Assembly (NCBI GenBank): GCA_036927565.1
Contig: JAYESD010000004.1
Span: 166,443,697-166,507,696 of the forward strand
DNA: 64,000 nt
Direction: 5' to 3'
DNA from: Tuctoria greenei
Lineage: Eukaryota; Streptophyta; Magnoliopsida; Poales; Poaceae
Part shown: one piece after another, positions 20,771-32,122 of the stretch
Numbering within the stretch: position 1 is the first letter of the stretch
Layout: the number at the start of each line of letters is the position of its first letter
Notes under the pieces: generated by a model
The model's database searches: none
Seen by the model: the letters and a program-made list of their open reading frames with translations, nothing else
What the model was told of the DNA's origin: nothing
Made by a program: the position numbers and the translations under genes

Positions 20771-22271
20771 ATGGTGAACTCCGCCGCAGGATCGTCCAAC
20801 AGCCACGCTAAGCAACTTGCTGGAGGAAATCCCTCCAACGCACAACAGCCAGCTGGTGTTGTTGTCTCGACGGGCGTCATTCCACCACCACCACAATCTG
20901 CTTTGGAAAACAATGCTGGATAACAGGATGGTGTCTTCGCATCGGTCACTACATCAACGCACAACAATCCTGAGAATAGGATCAATGCGGCGCGTACTCT
21001 TCTCCAACGTCCACCAATGCCCAAAGCTCCTCAAGGCGCAATGGAGCAGTGGCGCGCTTATGTGGAACATATGGTTGCAGCCGCAACCGATGCCATTAGC
21101 AACCAAGGTCCGCCCCCTTTAGGGCAGGCATCTTCTCAGCGTAGGACCTTTTCTGGAAGACTTGGTCCTCAAGTTTAATAGCACAGGAGATGTGTTGTGT
21201 CCCAACAAGTGACATCACTGTCTCTGGGGCATGCTGCACCCATACTACGTTGAGACTCTTGATGCATTATTTTTGGTAGAAGCTCGACCATTGATACAGG
21301 TGATAGGATGGCCGCGTCCATATCGAGCGTGCTCGTGAGAGGCGAGAAGCTTGTGAAAAACCTCCTACTTTGGGAGTAGGGGGCGGCTGTTCAGCCCTGG
21401 CCATGCACCTTAAAATGGTTCAATGACCACAAAAGTTCCGACCTCATATGTCGGAGAAGTACGATGGGACTATCAACCCCGTCGAGTTCCTCCAGATTTA
21501 CTCCACCGCCATCCTCGCAGTTGGAGGCAATGAGGCTGTGATGGCGAACTACTTCCCTGTGGCTCTAAGTGGGATGGCCAGGTCCTGGTTCATGAGTCTT
21601 CCACTAGACTCCATCAACAGTTTGGCGGAGCTGTGCCACCATTTCAACGCCAACTTTGGGAGCTCTACACCCGACATGGCACCGAATTGGACCTATTCGC
21701 CGTACAATAGAAATCAGGAGAGTCATTGTGATCTTTCATCCAACGATTTTCTCAGTTACGAAACACAATTTCTTCTATCTCCAACGCTTCCATCATTGTC
21801 GCAATTCGACAGGGGGTTATAGATAAGAATATGCTGGAGAAGCTGACATCAAAAGAAGTCAGCAACATCAGGGAGCTCTTCAGCCTAGATGACAAATGTG
21901 CTAGGGCTGCAGAGGGCCCGGAGATGCACTCCAAACCAGCTCTGGAGGTTGGTAGAAACTCCTCCAAGGCTGAAGCCACTGCTTCCGATAGTGGAAAAAA
22001 GAAGAAAAAATCCAACGGCAAGAAGAAGTTGTCGGCCGGCACGCCTACTGCTGCAGCTTCGGATGGCCGGGGGCCACGTCCCAAAAAATGTCCTTGGCCA
22101 TCATCTGAGTACAATGGTGGTCAAAGCATGTGGTGTCTGATCCAAGAAACAGACACTCGCAATTTTGAAGATTGCTGTGAGGTCCTGAACCTAGTTGAAC
22201 GCTGCAACAAGCATCGAGAAGAAGCTCCTCTCCGCGAGCGGGAAGGAAAGCAGAAGGTCGACGAAGGCTGA
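20771..22271 (+). pseudogene. gag: Tat-type gag of element B, broken
   Basis: Start ATG at 20771 (MVNSAAGSSNSH), matching the start of gag in element A. Order: Pro-rich N-terminus, YVEHMVAAATDAISNQGPPP near 21060, then the capsid-like core SEKYDGTINPVEFLQIYSTA and MANYFPVALSGMARSWFMSL (21448-21620), then LEKLTSKEVSNIRELFSL, a Lys-rich stretch (GKKKKKSNGKKK) and a degenerate zinc-knuckle-like MWCLIQETDTRNFEDC. In element A the knuckle reads WCPIHKSNSHNLEDC. Stops and at least two frameshifts (about 21180-21440 and 21690-21830) break it. Confidence 0.85.
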
Positions 22272-22275
22272 TCTA

Positions 22276-23096
22276 GAGTTAGGCTCCCAGGACCCCAAGA
22301 AGTTCCTAAAGGATGGGTACAACACCGTCAATAAAGATTCTGACATCTCCGACAACGAGCGTCGGAAGACTCCCCATACAATATATGGAGGGTCCTGCGA
22401 CATTACCTTCATCGCATCCTCAAAACCATGCGTTGGGAGATGGCTGCCACAGCTCCCACCGCCAAGGGAGAACCCCATCGAAAGTGGATGGACACTCCCA
22501 TCACTTTTGATGCTTCAGACTGCCCGAGGAATATGATCGGAGCTGGTCAACTGTCGTTTATGGTTTCTCCTACCATCAATAACGTCCAGCTCTACCATGT
22601 CTTGGTGGATGGAGGTGCGGTGCTCAACCTCCTCAACTATGAAGCGTTTGAGAATTCCAGCTCTGAGTCTTGAACCTGCGCCCCTCACGTCCCTTCTTCG
22701 GAGTATGTATGGGAGCTATCTCTCCTCTCGGATCAATTATACTCCCGGTGACCTTCGGGACTCGGGACAACTATAGGACCGAGAAGTTGGTCTTCGATGT
22801 AGCACACATCAACTTACCCTTCAACACCGTCCTAGGCAGGCTAGCCCTGTATAGGTTTATGGTCGCAGCTCACTACGGCTACTTGGTGTTGAAGATGCCG
22901 ACTCCTTTAGGCATTCTCCGGATTCGCGAGGATCGCACTGCGGGAGTCACAGCGCAGGAGGAAGCATCCGACAAGGAGAAAGCTGCTCAACCTCCGAGCT
23001 CTCTCCACCGAGGCTCAACCTCTGCACCTCGTGTGCAGCAAAGCAGTGACACTGACATTCCCGTCAAAGTCATCCAAATCGGTTCTGATGCTGCCT
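22276..23096 (+). pseudogene. Tat-type protease of element B, broken
   Basis: Follows gag. Near 22490-22540 the ITFDASDCPRNMIGAGQL segment, then the aspartic protease active-site region HVLVDGGAVLNLLNYEAFE near 22590, FGTRDNYRTEKLVFDVAHIN, PFNTVLGRLALYRFMVAAHYG and LVLKMPTPLGILRI (to about 22920), then a linker to RT ending GSDAA at 23096. The Asp of DGG is present. Frameshifts near 22400-22450 and 22670 separate the parts. Confidence 0.82.
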
Positions 23097-23099
23097 AGA

Positions 23100-24225
23100 C
23101 CACCCGTATATCAGGAGGTCTCGACAACAAATAGGAACTCATGCTCATCACTTTCCTCTGGGCGAATGTCGACGTGTTTGCATGGCAACTGTCACAAATT
23201 ATTGGGATCCCCAGGGAGGTGATTGAGCATGGCCTGAAGATATATCTTGATGCGCGAACAATACACAAGAAGCCCCAGAAACAATCAGTCAAGCTACATA
23301 ACTTCATCAGACAAGAAATCAAGAAGCTGCTCAAAGCTGGATTCATCTGGGAGGTTCATCATCCAGGATGGCTGGCAAACCCAGTTGTTGTACCCAAGGC
23401 CGGCGGGAAGCTTCAGATGTGTATCGACTACACCACTTTGAATAAGGCATGTCCAAAAGACCCATTTCCACTACCTAGGGTAGACCAGATAGTGGATTTC
23501 ACCTCCGGGTGTGAACTATTTTGTTTCCTAGATGCATATTTTTGATATCATCAGATCCAAATGTCTAGGGTAGATGAAGAGCATACTGTTCATAATAGTA
23601 GATGGGTTGTATTGTTATACTGCCATCCTTTCGGTCTCAAAAATGATGCTTCAACTTTTCTATGAGCCATGCACAAAACATTTGGAGAGCTCATTAGGGA
23701 CTTGGTGGAGGTCTACGTCGATGACATCATCGTGAAGGTGAAGAACAAGGAGTAACTCCTTTACAACTTGCAAGCCGTCTTCGACAAGCTGTGTATTACG
23801 TGCACCAAGCTAAACCTGGACAAATGTGTCTTCGGGGTTAGCTCTGGGAAGCTCCTTGGATTCTTGGTGACTCACCGAGTAATCGAGGCAAATCCGGCAA
23901 AGATCAAGGCTATTGAAGATATGCAACCCCCAGCCCACATCAAGGATGTCCAGAACCTAATTGGATGTCTAGCATCGCTCAACCGGTTCATCTCGAGACT
24001 GGCAGAGCGAGCACTTCCCTTCTTCAAGCTATTAAGGAAGTTCGTACCATTCCACTGTTCTGAAGGAGCAAAAAAGGCGTTCCAAGAGCTCAAGCAGCTC
24101 CTCACCACACTATCAATCCTGATAGCTTCGAATCTTGGTGAGCCTGTTTTGCTTTACATTTCAGTAACTACAGAGGTTGTTAGCATGGTCTTGGTCGCGA
24201 AGAGTCCGGAGCCACCTATAGTATA
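23100..24225 (+). pseudogene. pol: Tat-type reverse transcriptase of element B, broken
   Basis: NVDVFAWQLSQIIGIPREVI, KKLLKAGFIWEVHHPGWLAN, LQMCIDYTTLNKACPKDPFP, LFCFLDAYF, the catalytic VEVYVDDIIVKVKNKE near 23710, and FGVSSGKLLGFLVTHRVIEA, ending in the tether domain at LVAKSPEPPIV. In-frame stops include TAG at about 23131 (NK*EL), TGA at about 23663 (FL*AM) and TAG at about 24224 (IV*EP). The first and last also occur in element A. The TGA is present in A, B and C. Confidence 0.9.
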
Positions 24226-24229
24226 GGAG

Positions 24230-24440
24230 CCCAAACCCCTCCGAGAGGGTCTGGAGATACCTGAAGGTGAGTCTGTGTCCCATCTCCCTACCTCTCTCAA
24301 CCGAGGGAGTTCTTACGGCTGACGAAGAAGTTCCGACCCCCTCCGAGAGAGTCCGGGAAGCTCAACAAGAAGGTATGTACCCCTCCGAAGGGTCTGGGTT
24401 GATGAAGAAGAAGCTCCGAACCTTCCCGGAAGGTCCGGAC
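24230..24440 (+). repeat. Palindromic CCCCTCCGAGAGGGTCYGG repeats between RT and RNase H
   Basis: Four units at about 24235, 24338, 24379 and 24422 of the type CCCCTCCGAGAGGGTCTGG, each nearly self-complementary (CTCC...GGAG/GAGGG). In coding sense they read PLREGLE, PSERVRE, PSEGSG and FPEGPD. The equivalents are at 34283-34535 in C and 60208-60450 in A. Confidence 0.75.
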
Positions 24441-24504
24441 TGTCCAGCGACCAGTGTACTTCATCAGTGAAGAACTCCATGACGCCAAGACTTGATACAT
24501 TGAG

Positions 24505-25200
24505 GTGCATAAGTTGCTCTATACAGTTCTCATCGCCTCAAGGAAGCTACGTCACTACTTCCAAGCCCACAAGATATCAGTGGTAACCTCCTATCCACTG
24601 TGTGCCATACTACATAACCCCAACTCTACGGGAAATATTGCAAAGTGGGCAGCGGAGATGGTAGAGTTTGATCTTGAATTATTGCCCCGACATGCTATCA
24701 AGAGTCAGACATTGGCTTACTTCGTGGTGGAGTGGACCCCTTCTTCATCAAATACAGGGGGCCACAATGAGAAAAAGTCAGAACCCAAGTTCTCCGTCTT
24801 CACCGAGCCTCATTGGACTCTCTACTTTGACGAATCTATGAAAAAGCAGGGGGGCAAAGCTGGAATCCTTGTCCACGCTCCAACCGGGGAGAAGGTCAAA
24901 TACATGGTACCCCTTGACTTCAAGGAAACCAACAACATGGTGGAGTGTGAAGCTCTCATTTACGGACTCAAGGTCGTGCTATCCTATAGCATCAAGCATC
25001 TACTGGTGATGGGTGACTTGCAACTTATCATCAAGCAAGTCAAAGGTGAATGCAGTTGCAACAACCCTCAACTAGTTGCTTACCTCCTTGAAGTCCAGAA
25101 GTTGCAGAAGGACTTCCACGTCCTAGACCTCTGCCATGTACAGCGTCTGAACAACACAGAAGCTGATGAACTCCTGACAAAAGCTTCAACCAGAGCTTAA
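24505..25200 (+). pseudogene. pol: Dual RNase H of element B
   Basis: The longest open stretch of B (231 codons). The first part, HKLLYTVLIASRKLRHYFQAHK and FDLELLPRHAIKSQTLAYF, is the tail of the gypsy-type RNase H. The second part is the additional plant-type (aRH) domain: HWTLYFDESMKKQGGKAGIL (Asp expected for the first catalytic position present), NNMVECEALIYGLKVVLSY (Glu), LLVMGDLQLIIKQVKGE (Asp) and RLNNTEADELLTKAS. Two RNase H domains in series are diagnostic of the Tat lineage. The upstream catalytic part of the first domain is degraded. Confidence 0.9.
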
Positions 25201-25329
25201 GCTCCCGACAGAGTTTTTGTCAGGAGGTTGTCAAGACCTACCGCTCAGCCTACCAAACTGAGTGAAGGGGGCGAGACCAGCACCTAGAAGCTAGCGGTCC
25301 CGGTGCCCTATTACCATGGCGTCCACCAA

Positions 25330-25953
25330 GGATCGTAGGCATTGTAGGAAGCTATGAGCAAACCAGTGCACAAGATCCGGAGGCTCAAGTTAGCTCCGAT
25401 GCATGGATCTCAGAGATCCGGAGCTATTTGAAAGACAACATCCTTCCTGAAGACAATGCATCTGCTGACCGAGTCGTCAGATTGGCTAAAAAGATACACG
25501 TTGGTAGAAGGGGATCTCTACCGATACGATGCCAACAGCGTTCTAATGCGGTGTATTGCCCGGGAAGAAGGCCGTGAGCTCCTCGCGGAAATCCATGGAG
25601 GCAAGTGTGGGAACCACACATCTTCCCGCACATTGATTGGTAAAGCCTTTCGGCATGGCTTTTCCTGGCCTACAACACTCCAGGATGAAGTTGGGCTGGT
25701 AAAACAGTGTCAAGCGGGCCAATTCCATGCGAAACAAATTTATCGGCTCAGTCGCTACAAATGATACCTCCTACATGGCCATTCGCTGTGTGGGAGATGG
25801 ATATTTTTGGACCCTTCCCAAAAGCCTTCGGAGGTTACAGGTTACTGTATCTCGCCATCGACAAGTTCACTAAATGGCTAAAAGCTACTCCAGTTGTGAC
25901 AATCAACAAGCAATCTACTATCAAGTTCTTGAAGTCCATAGTCTGTGTCGAAG
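25330..25953 (+). pseudogene. pol: Tat-type integrase of element B, 5' part only
   Basis: LVEGDLYRYDANSVLMRCIA, the zinc-binding region EIHGGKCGNHTSSRTLIGKA and KQCQAGQFHAKQI (the second Cys pair is CxxG here, against KKCKACQFHAKK in A), then WEMDIFGPFPKAFGGYRLLY with the first catalytic Asp, and TINKQSTIKFLKSIVC. The homology ends abruptly at 25953, where the reverse LTR of C starts. The second Asp and the Glu are not in this window. A frameshift near 25720-25760 joins the two parts. Confidence 0.9.
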
Positions 25954-26786
25954 TGTGTAGACGACACTTCCCCCAGTACTACTAGATCGTAGTCCGCGGA
26001 GGTTCGTAATTTCTTGGGGCGCGCGTGATATTATGAACGAGACAGTGACACAAGAGTTTTTATGTGGTTCGGTCCGCCTGAGCGTAATACCCTACTCCAC
26101 GGGTGGTTGTTGTATGTATAAGTGTGAGTTGCTTGCTTGGGGTTCAGCGAGCCTCCCCTTTGTACCGTATGGCATAGCCCTTTTATAGTTCAAGGACTGG
26201 CCATTACATTGTGAGTCTGGCTCGACATGTTGCCCCAGTGTTCTTTAATTACCTAATACACAATATGTGTGTATTAAGCATAATTAGCAGTGTGATAACA
26301 TGCCTTAATGGTGGCGTTACCGGTACTAAAGGTTTTATGATCATGTGTCATTAATATGGCATTGATGACATGTAATCAGGTCTTGTAACGGTTGCTTTGA
26401 TTGCCCCTTGAATGTTCGCGCTGTTGGAGATCTATCTATCTTCCCGTTGCTGTATTAGGTCTGGAGGCTCGACACATGGCAGCTCTTTAGCTTCCCTCTG
26501 TGGGGAGGCAAGTTCGGAGCTGCTATACACATGGCAGCACTGGGGCTTCCCTCTACTGGGGGTTAGGTCCAGGGCCCCTGGACACGTGGCACGACCGGAG
26601 CCTCCCTATACAGGGAGTTAGGTCCGGCCTTGCTGTACACGTGGCAATGCCGAAGCTACCCTAATGAGGGAGGTGGGTCCAATGTTGCAGGACGCGTGGG
26701 CCTTCTGAGGTCTTCAACTCGAACAGGTGGAACTTCATAGTGTTTCTTGTGGTACCGTGGGGTACCCGGTACGCAGGGTACCGATA
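25954..26786 (-). repeat. 3' LTR of element C (reverse)
   Basis: On the minus strand it starts TATCGGTACCCTGCG at 26786 (TG changed to TA) and ends GTGTCGTCTACACA at 25954, 833 bp. It is preceded on the minus strand by GTGGGCCAC, a purine-rich priming region. It carries TATA at 26187-26180 and ACACGTGGCA-containing subrepeats. It abuts element B. Confidence 0.85.
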
Positions 26787-27323
26787 GTGGCCCACGGGCC
26801 CACCACTAGGAGAAATCCTTTGGGTTAAGTTATTCTACCAAAGGTGGGGCCATCTTCGATTCTTGTGCTGCGGCATCGAAGGTCTTCTGATGTGTCATTG
26901 GGGTGATGGTCCACAGTTAAACCATCTCCACATGGCTTTTTTTGAATGTGACAGGTGAGATCCACGCATATGGATCTCACGCAATTGAAGTTCGTTGGTT
27001 CCCAATACAAAAACCGTATCAGTTCTGAGCGCCCTGTCAGGCCGTCGCCTCGGGCTTCCAACTCCTCATCATGACAACGGTTCATCTAGGGTAATAACTT
27101 CGACTTTTTTGTAGAAGTGGACCCGGGCTCGTTTGTCATTGACGGGGTAGATTTTTAAAATGTGTTCTTGATCCCGTCGCGGTTTCCAACCAAGCGTTGC
27201 GGAGGCTTACTTAAGAAGGAAAGCCCGCATGTGCAGAGGACTCTTTACGCTTTCATTCGAACTTGCACTCGGAGCCTCCAAACTTTTGCATAGCCCTTCC
27301 ATCCTTTGCTCCCCTTTGCCGCG
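26787..27323 (+). other. Conserved leader of the accessory gene, element C
   Basis: Non-coding. Blocks shared with 52687-53223 and partly with 2538-2917: GATCTCACGCAATTGAAG, GGTTCCCAATACAAAAA, CCCTGTCAGGCCG, CATGATGACAACGGTTC-like and GCTTACTTAAGAAGGAAAG. The last, about 120 bases before the ATG, may be a core promoter. It lies just inside the LTR and reads away from it. Confidence 0.6.
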
Positions 27324-30300
27324 ATGGAGTTGGGTCTTCCCCGCAGCAAGATCAAGAGTAATGAAGATCTGTCGATGGTCCGGACCTACATGGGGTGGTC
27401 CAGCAACCCCTTCAACAACGACATACACTTCAGCAAGCTCTCCTTCAAGAAGGAGTGCACCGGAGAGATGGTCTACTTTTCGTCGTACGCCATGGTGGGT
27501 TTGATCCCACCCTTTTCAAGCTTTCTATTGATGCTGCTGGATTTCTACGGCCTCCAGCTTCATCACCTCTGCCCCCACTCCTTCTTACTAGTGGCAACCT
27601 TCGTCCACTTATGCGAGATGTGGGTGGGTGTGCCGCCATGCATCGAGCTCTTCCGAACCTTCTTCATGGTCCAAACTACTAGAAAGGGAACAAAGCTAAT
27701 TGGCTTCTACTACTTTGTGAAGTGCAAAAACTGCCCCCTCAAGTACTTGAAGACCTTCCCCTCCGAAAAGTGGGACAACTGGAAGAAATACTGAGTGATC
27801 ATCACAGTGGAAGAGCACGAGAGGTTGGAGTTGCCTAAGAGCCTCCCCAATGTCAACACTGACGCCTAGAATGCAGTTTTGTAGCTGTCTGAAGCGTACA
27901 AGTCCATCCTGACAAGGATCCAAGAATGCGTAGAGGGTGGAGTGACCCTTCAGATGGTCTTCGGCAATTTCCTAGTGAACAGATGGGCTTCGCTAAAGAC
28001 AGTGGAGTGGCACGCATGGGATTTCAATAGTGAGTTGGATCATAACCGGATTGGAGCCGGTTTGAATACCAATTTGGATGATGAATCTTTGAAGCTCCAT
28101 CTTCAGAAGTTTTAGAATGGAGCTATCTCCCATGACGTGTTGACTCCACCGGCTGCCTTCCCTCTCTAAACATGGTACCAGAGGTCAGTAGGGAGCTAAG
28201 GAGGAGAATACCGGTCCTAGACGACCTCGGCGTGGTTGAGAGATGCAAGACCTCTGGGGTTGCAATCCCCGGAGCTTCAGAGAGGGTGGCCCCCACTGCT
28301 CCAAGCCAGATGGTTGACGATGTCGACAAGGGCAAGGGCAAGGAGCCCACCGAATCTTCCAGCTGGAAGAGGAAGCTGAGACATGCTGATGGGAGCTCGC
28401 TCAGGTCGGCTCCGTCTCCAACACCTTCTTCCCCCCGGCCAAGCAGGACTTCGGCGGCCACACCTCCTTCATTGCCGGCATCCTCGAGGGGCGCCAGCTC
28501 TGGTAAATCAACTCTGGCTCCAGTGCTAGTCATGAGATCTAGGTCCGGAGGTTCTTCCTAGTCGAGGTAGATCTCGACTGAGGTGACACTGACGACTACG
28601 GCAAGTTTCGGGCAGCAGTCCGGAGCCTCCACCACACCGGCGATGGTGGGTTCTGGCTTTGGCCGCCCGATGAAGAGGTTCTGCGCTGATTGGAGCGGTA
28701 GCATCCCAAGGTAAGCTTTGTCATCTCACCTTGAGGTGCTAATTTTGTCTTTATAATTTCCTGAATTTTTCTGATATTTTGTTTACAAGGTTTCGAAAAA
28801 GAAGTCCAATGCTTCGGCTCCTGCTACAGCAATTGAGGTTGTGCAGGCGGAAGCTCCGGCTTCAACCCCAGTGCTTTCCCAAGTCGTGTCTGACGACACA
28901 ACAGCTCCGGTGCCAGATGTCGTTGATCTGGATCCAGAGATGATGCCTGAAGCTCCCGTTGTAGTGCCCGACCACGGGGGAGATGTTTGTGAAGAAGCAC
29001 CAGCGGATGTAGTGCTGGTAGCTGAAGCTCCAACACTGGAGATTGAGATGGAAGAAGCTTCAGCGTTTGAGTCGGAGGTAACCAAAGATCCATCCCCTGT
29101 GTCAGAAGTTGTTGAAAAAATCCAACAATAGAGCCGAAAGTGATTGGAGTACCAACTTCTTTGTTAGAGGTTGTTGAAGCTCCTCCACCTGAGCCGGATG
29201 CAACCAAAGTACCGACGCCTGAGCCGGTGGTGGTAGGGGCTCCGGGTGAAGCTCTAATGCCTGCCCCGGAGGTGGTTACTCTGGAGGTGTTCATGTTAGA
29301 GCCGAAGAACCCAGAAGAGTCAACGGCAGGCCCCCCCACGCATAGAGCCGTCGGTTGAAGATACAGCAGGGGAACATTCTTTGTCAGCTCCGGAGGTGGA
29401 AGTTCTCATGGTGGGACCCTCCTCGGCCACGGCAGAGGCAGTAGAGCTCCCGGAGGGCGGCCTTAGCGCCGTAGAGTTGCAGAGGATCCGCTCGAGCTGG
29501 CGGGTGAGATCCAGGCTGGTCCAGAGCTCCAGTCTGCGCCAAGTTCAGCTGGCCTTCGACTATGAAAGCAAGACTCTTGAAGAAGAGCGCAACACCTTGA
29601 GGCATTGGCTCAACAAGCTTCACTATGAGATGAGGCTGACATAGTCAAGGCTTACCGACCAGCGGGAATGGGTGGCTAGAGAGAAGGTCCGGCTAGCGCA
29701 GATGGGCCGGTTGCTGAAAGAGCGGGAAGCTACCATTAAAGCTCCCGACGAGAAGGCTCGGGAGATTCTCGAGCATGCTAAGGAGACCAATGAGGCTGCT
29801 GACGATCATCAGGACAACCTCAATGAATTGAATCAAAAGCTCCTCAAGTGTCGGGCGGACCTCGACGAGAGGGAGGAGAAGCTCCTAGAGAAGCAGGAGG
29901 ATATTTTGAAGAGGGATGAGGAGCTCAACCAGAGACTATTTCTGGGAGAGCAGAGCTTGGTAGACCGCACAAAAAAGTTTCAGTAGCAGTGCAAGCAGGA
30001 GGAGAAGAAGAATTGGAAGATGGGACAGGAGCTCTCCAAGAGAGAATCTGATGTCGCCACAAAGGAGGAGAAGGTGAAGGAGAAGGACCTGGCAAACCGC
30101 CGGAACCGCATCAACCTCTGGGAGTCAGAGCTTGCTAACCGCGAAAAGCAAGTGGATGAGAGTATTCAGCAACATGCCAAAGAGGTCGAGCGCGTCACTC
30201 GGAAAGGTTTAGATCTTGCAGCCACTAGGCGTCATTGGCGGAACTGGGGAGCATGAGGGCGGCTGTCCCAGTAGGTCTGGACTTCCTGGGCATGCTAATA

Positions 30301-30620
30301 AAGCTTTGGTGCCGCTTGGCTTCGGTCCGGTACATCCGGATGACACGGAGCCGGAGCTGGACAAGGCGCTGGTGGCATTGAGCTCTACCAGCAACAAGTT
30401 GGACATGATGGGTGACATCATCGTCGACCAACTGGAGAAAGAGGGGAAGTCTCTGGCTAAGAACGTTGTCGAATATGTGCTGACGTGTTTCAAAAGCCGG
30501 AACCCCCAACTATCTCTAGATCCGATGGTCGAAGGGCCCATTGCCGAAGAGGAAGATGCCGCTAGAGCCAGCGTTCATGAAGCTACCGAGAAGGTTGCCT
30601 CACTTTTCCATAGGACTTAG
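27324..30620 (+). pseudogene. Antisense accessory gene of element C (PF04195-like, spliced, coiled coil), broken
   Basis: ATG at 27324 (MELGLPRSKIKSNEDLSMVR). Residues ~1-157 contain the PF04195-type domain: GWSSNPFNN, YAMVGLIPPFSSFLLMLLDF, then FLLVATFVHLCEMWVGVPP and FPSEKWDNWKKY. TGA at 27792-27794 and further stops follow. Exon 1 continues to 28710, a 79-bp intron to 28789, then a Pro/Glu-rich region (VEAPPPEPDATKVPTPEP), then a long coiled coil (about 29560-30240: LEEERNTLRHWLNKLHYEM, DEREEKLLEKQEDILKRDEE), and a conserved C-terminus GFGPVHPDDTEPELDKALVA to SLFHRT at 30620. It is on the strand opposite gag-pol of C and converges with it. TGTAATCC and GATGAATGAAATCCA follow the stop, shared with A, probably 3'-end signals. 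Accessory ORFs of this kind occur in Tat/Retand elements such as Grande; the function is not known. Confidence 0.85.
28711..28789 (+). other. Intron of the accessory gene, element C
   Basis: CCCAAG, then GTAAGCTTTG at the 5' end, a T-rich body, and TTTACAAG at the 3' end: 79 bp. The flanking exon sequence aligns to copies G and A directly across the junctions, and the body does not encode anything similar in the three copies. Confidence 0.75.
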
Positions 30621-30920
30621 GACCTCCAGTAGCTAGGACCTTTTTCTTTTGCCTTTTACTTGTAATCCTCATTTTGTAATCCAACTCTTCAGATGAATGA
30701 AATCCAATCTTCTTGAATGAATAAATTCCATTTTGTGTTTGTCTTCAATACATTGTCCTTTATCTTGTTGGCCCCCTGGTAGATGTAAACAATTTAATTG
30801 CGAACATGTACCAAAAGGATCTGAATATGTCTTGATGACATGGACACTTCGAACTTGTAGCTAGAACATTTAGCTCTTAGGTCCAAAGTTTACTTCTGAC
30901 ATCTCCAAAGACCCTTTGTT

Positions 30921-31400
30921 GCATTGATGATGGGCCCCTGGGAGGTGTCAGAGTTTGGTAGGTCCGACGGCGCCCACTACAACCACATAGAGCGTCGACG
31001 ACGGGCCCCCTGGGGGTTGTTGGAGCTTGGTAGGTCCGACGACGCCCACTTTCAACATGTAGAGCATCGACGGCGGGCCCCCTGGGGGTTGTTGGAGCTT
31101 GGTAGGTCCGAATGCTCCCACTATCAACGCTTATAACATCGATGGCAGGCCCCCTGGGATCGTCGGAGCTTCTTGGCTTCAATGGTGTCCACTTGTCAAT
31201 GTATTATTCGTCGATGGCGGACCCCCTTAGGTTGATTTTTCCACCATCTTCATTTAATCTTCATGTCGGCAGCTGGCCCCCATGAGAGTTGTTAGAGCTT
31301 TGTTAGCTCCGAGGACGTCCACTTTCCTGTATAAAACGTCGACAGCGGGCCCCCTTGTGGTTGTCGGAGCTTAGTAGCTCTGACAGCATCCAGCATCGCC
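30921..31400. repeat. 72-bp tandem repeat array at the convergent gene ends, element C
   Basis: Units start at about 30921, 30992, 31064, 31136 and 31208 (steps 71, 72, 72, 72), then a shortened unit at 31263 and one at 31336. Each has GTCGACGGCGGGCCCCCTGG, a GTTGTTGGAGCTTGGTAGGT-type block and a CGACGCCCACTTTCAACA-type block. The array lies between the 3' end of the accessory gene (plus strand) and the 3' end of pol (minus strand). Degenerate relatives lie at 56975-57260 in A. Confidence 0.88.
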
Positions 31401-32122
31401 ATGAGTTTTCCATTTTTACTGCACATTAAAGACAAGAAAAATAGTAAAATCCATCCTCTCATCTATAAGTTGTTTGCGGCTTACTGTTCTTATTTGAACA
31501 TTAGATCTGAAGGAACTCAACATGATAAAAAGTTAATTGATGTATTCTCTTCAAATTCGAATGCCTTCTGGACCCGCCCTACTGAGGCCTGCCGAAATAT
31601 AGGTAGAGTGGCATACTTAGGGTGTTAGACCAGTCTATGTCGATAGCGCACTTCGGACCTATCATTAGCTTTGGCGTTCATGCTAGGAGACCATCTGGCA
31701 ATGCTAAGATCCAAATAAGATCAACAATATAACTTGTATATTATGTGAATAACTTGGACTAAATCTCAAAAAGAATTGCACAACTTCGTTATAGACAAGA
31801 AGGGAAAGATAACAAAAGAAAACGAGCCTGTACCAATGCACGTGGAGTCTGCTTTCACACAACAATGTCTTTCATTATAGGTCCGAACTACAGGGGAGAC
31901 AAAGACACACTTAGGGTACGAAACAAGGCCAAGTGTGCTATTCATCTTGTTCTAGCTCATGGTAGGTAAGCCACACTTTCAGTACAGGGACCGTGTTAGG
32001 TGGGCTTCAACTGCCTGGACCCTCCCGGAGGGGTCCGAATGTTCTTCTTTAGGACCTACCCGACTCTGTGTATAGACTCTATAACTTACATTATGTGCAA
32101 TTACAGACTCACCTCCGTGAGA
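31401..32122. other. Non-coding region downstream of pol, element C
   Basis: No credible ORF. Blocks shared with 57300-58005 of A: GCGGCTTACTGTTCTTAT-like, GTAGAGTGGCATACTTAGGG, CACAACTTCGTTATAGACAA and CGTGGAGTCTGCTTTCACAC, showing that it is part of the element. A GACCCTCCCGGAGGGGTCCG palindrome occurs at about 32018. Confidence 0.65.

Larger units (their letters stand above)
19879..25953 (+). mobile_element. Tat-type Ty3-gypsy element B, truncated or interrupted in integrase
   Basis: 5' LTR 19879-20725, gag from 20771, protease, RT, linker repeats, dual RNase H and the start of integrase. It ends at 25953 after FLKSIVC, where the reverse LTR of element C begins. The family is the same as elements A and C: same LTR style, collinear gag-pol and shared stops. 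The dual RNase H is a hallmark of the Tat lineage. All genes are broken. The left 5 bases GCAAT (19874-19878) would be its target duplication. Confidence 0.9.

Noticed and set aside
24297..24510. Minus-strand ORFs over the palindromic repeats in B
   Set aside because: Arise because the repeats are near-palindromic; no homology.
27306..27794. PF04195-like ORF as an independent DNA transposase gene
   Set aside because: It is part of a longer accessory gene that recurs at the same place in the Tat-type elements; no terminal inverted repeats around it.
30921..31400. CRISPR-like array
   Set aside because: Unit spacing of 72 bp is regular, but the whole unit is repeated with no unique spacers, and it lies inside a plant retrotransposon.
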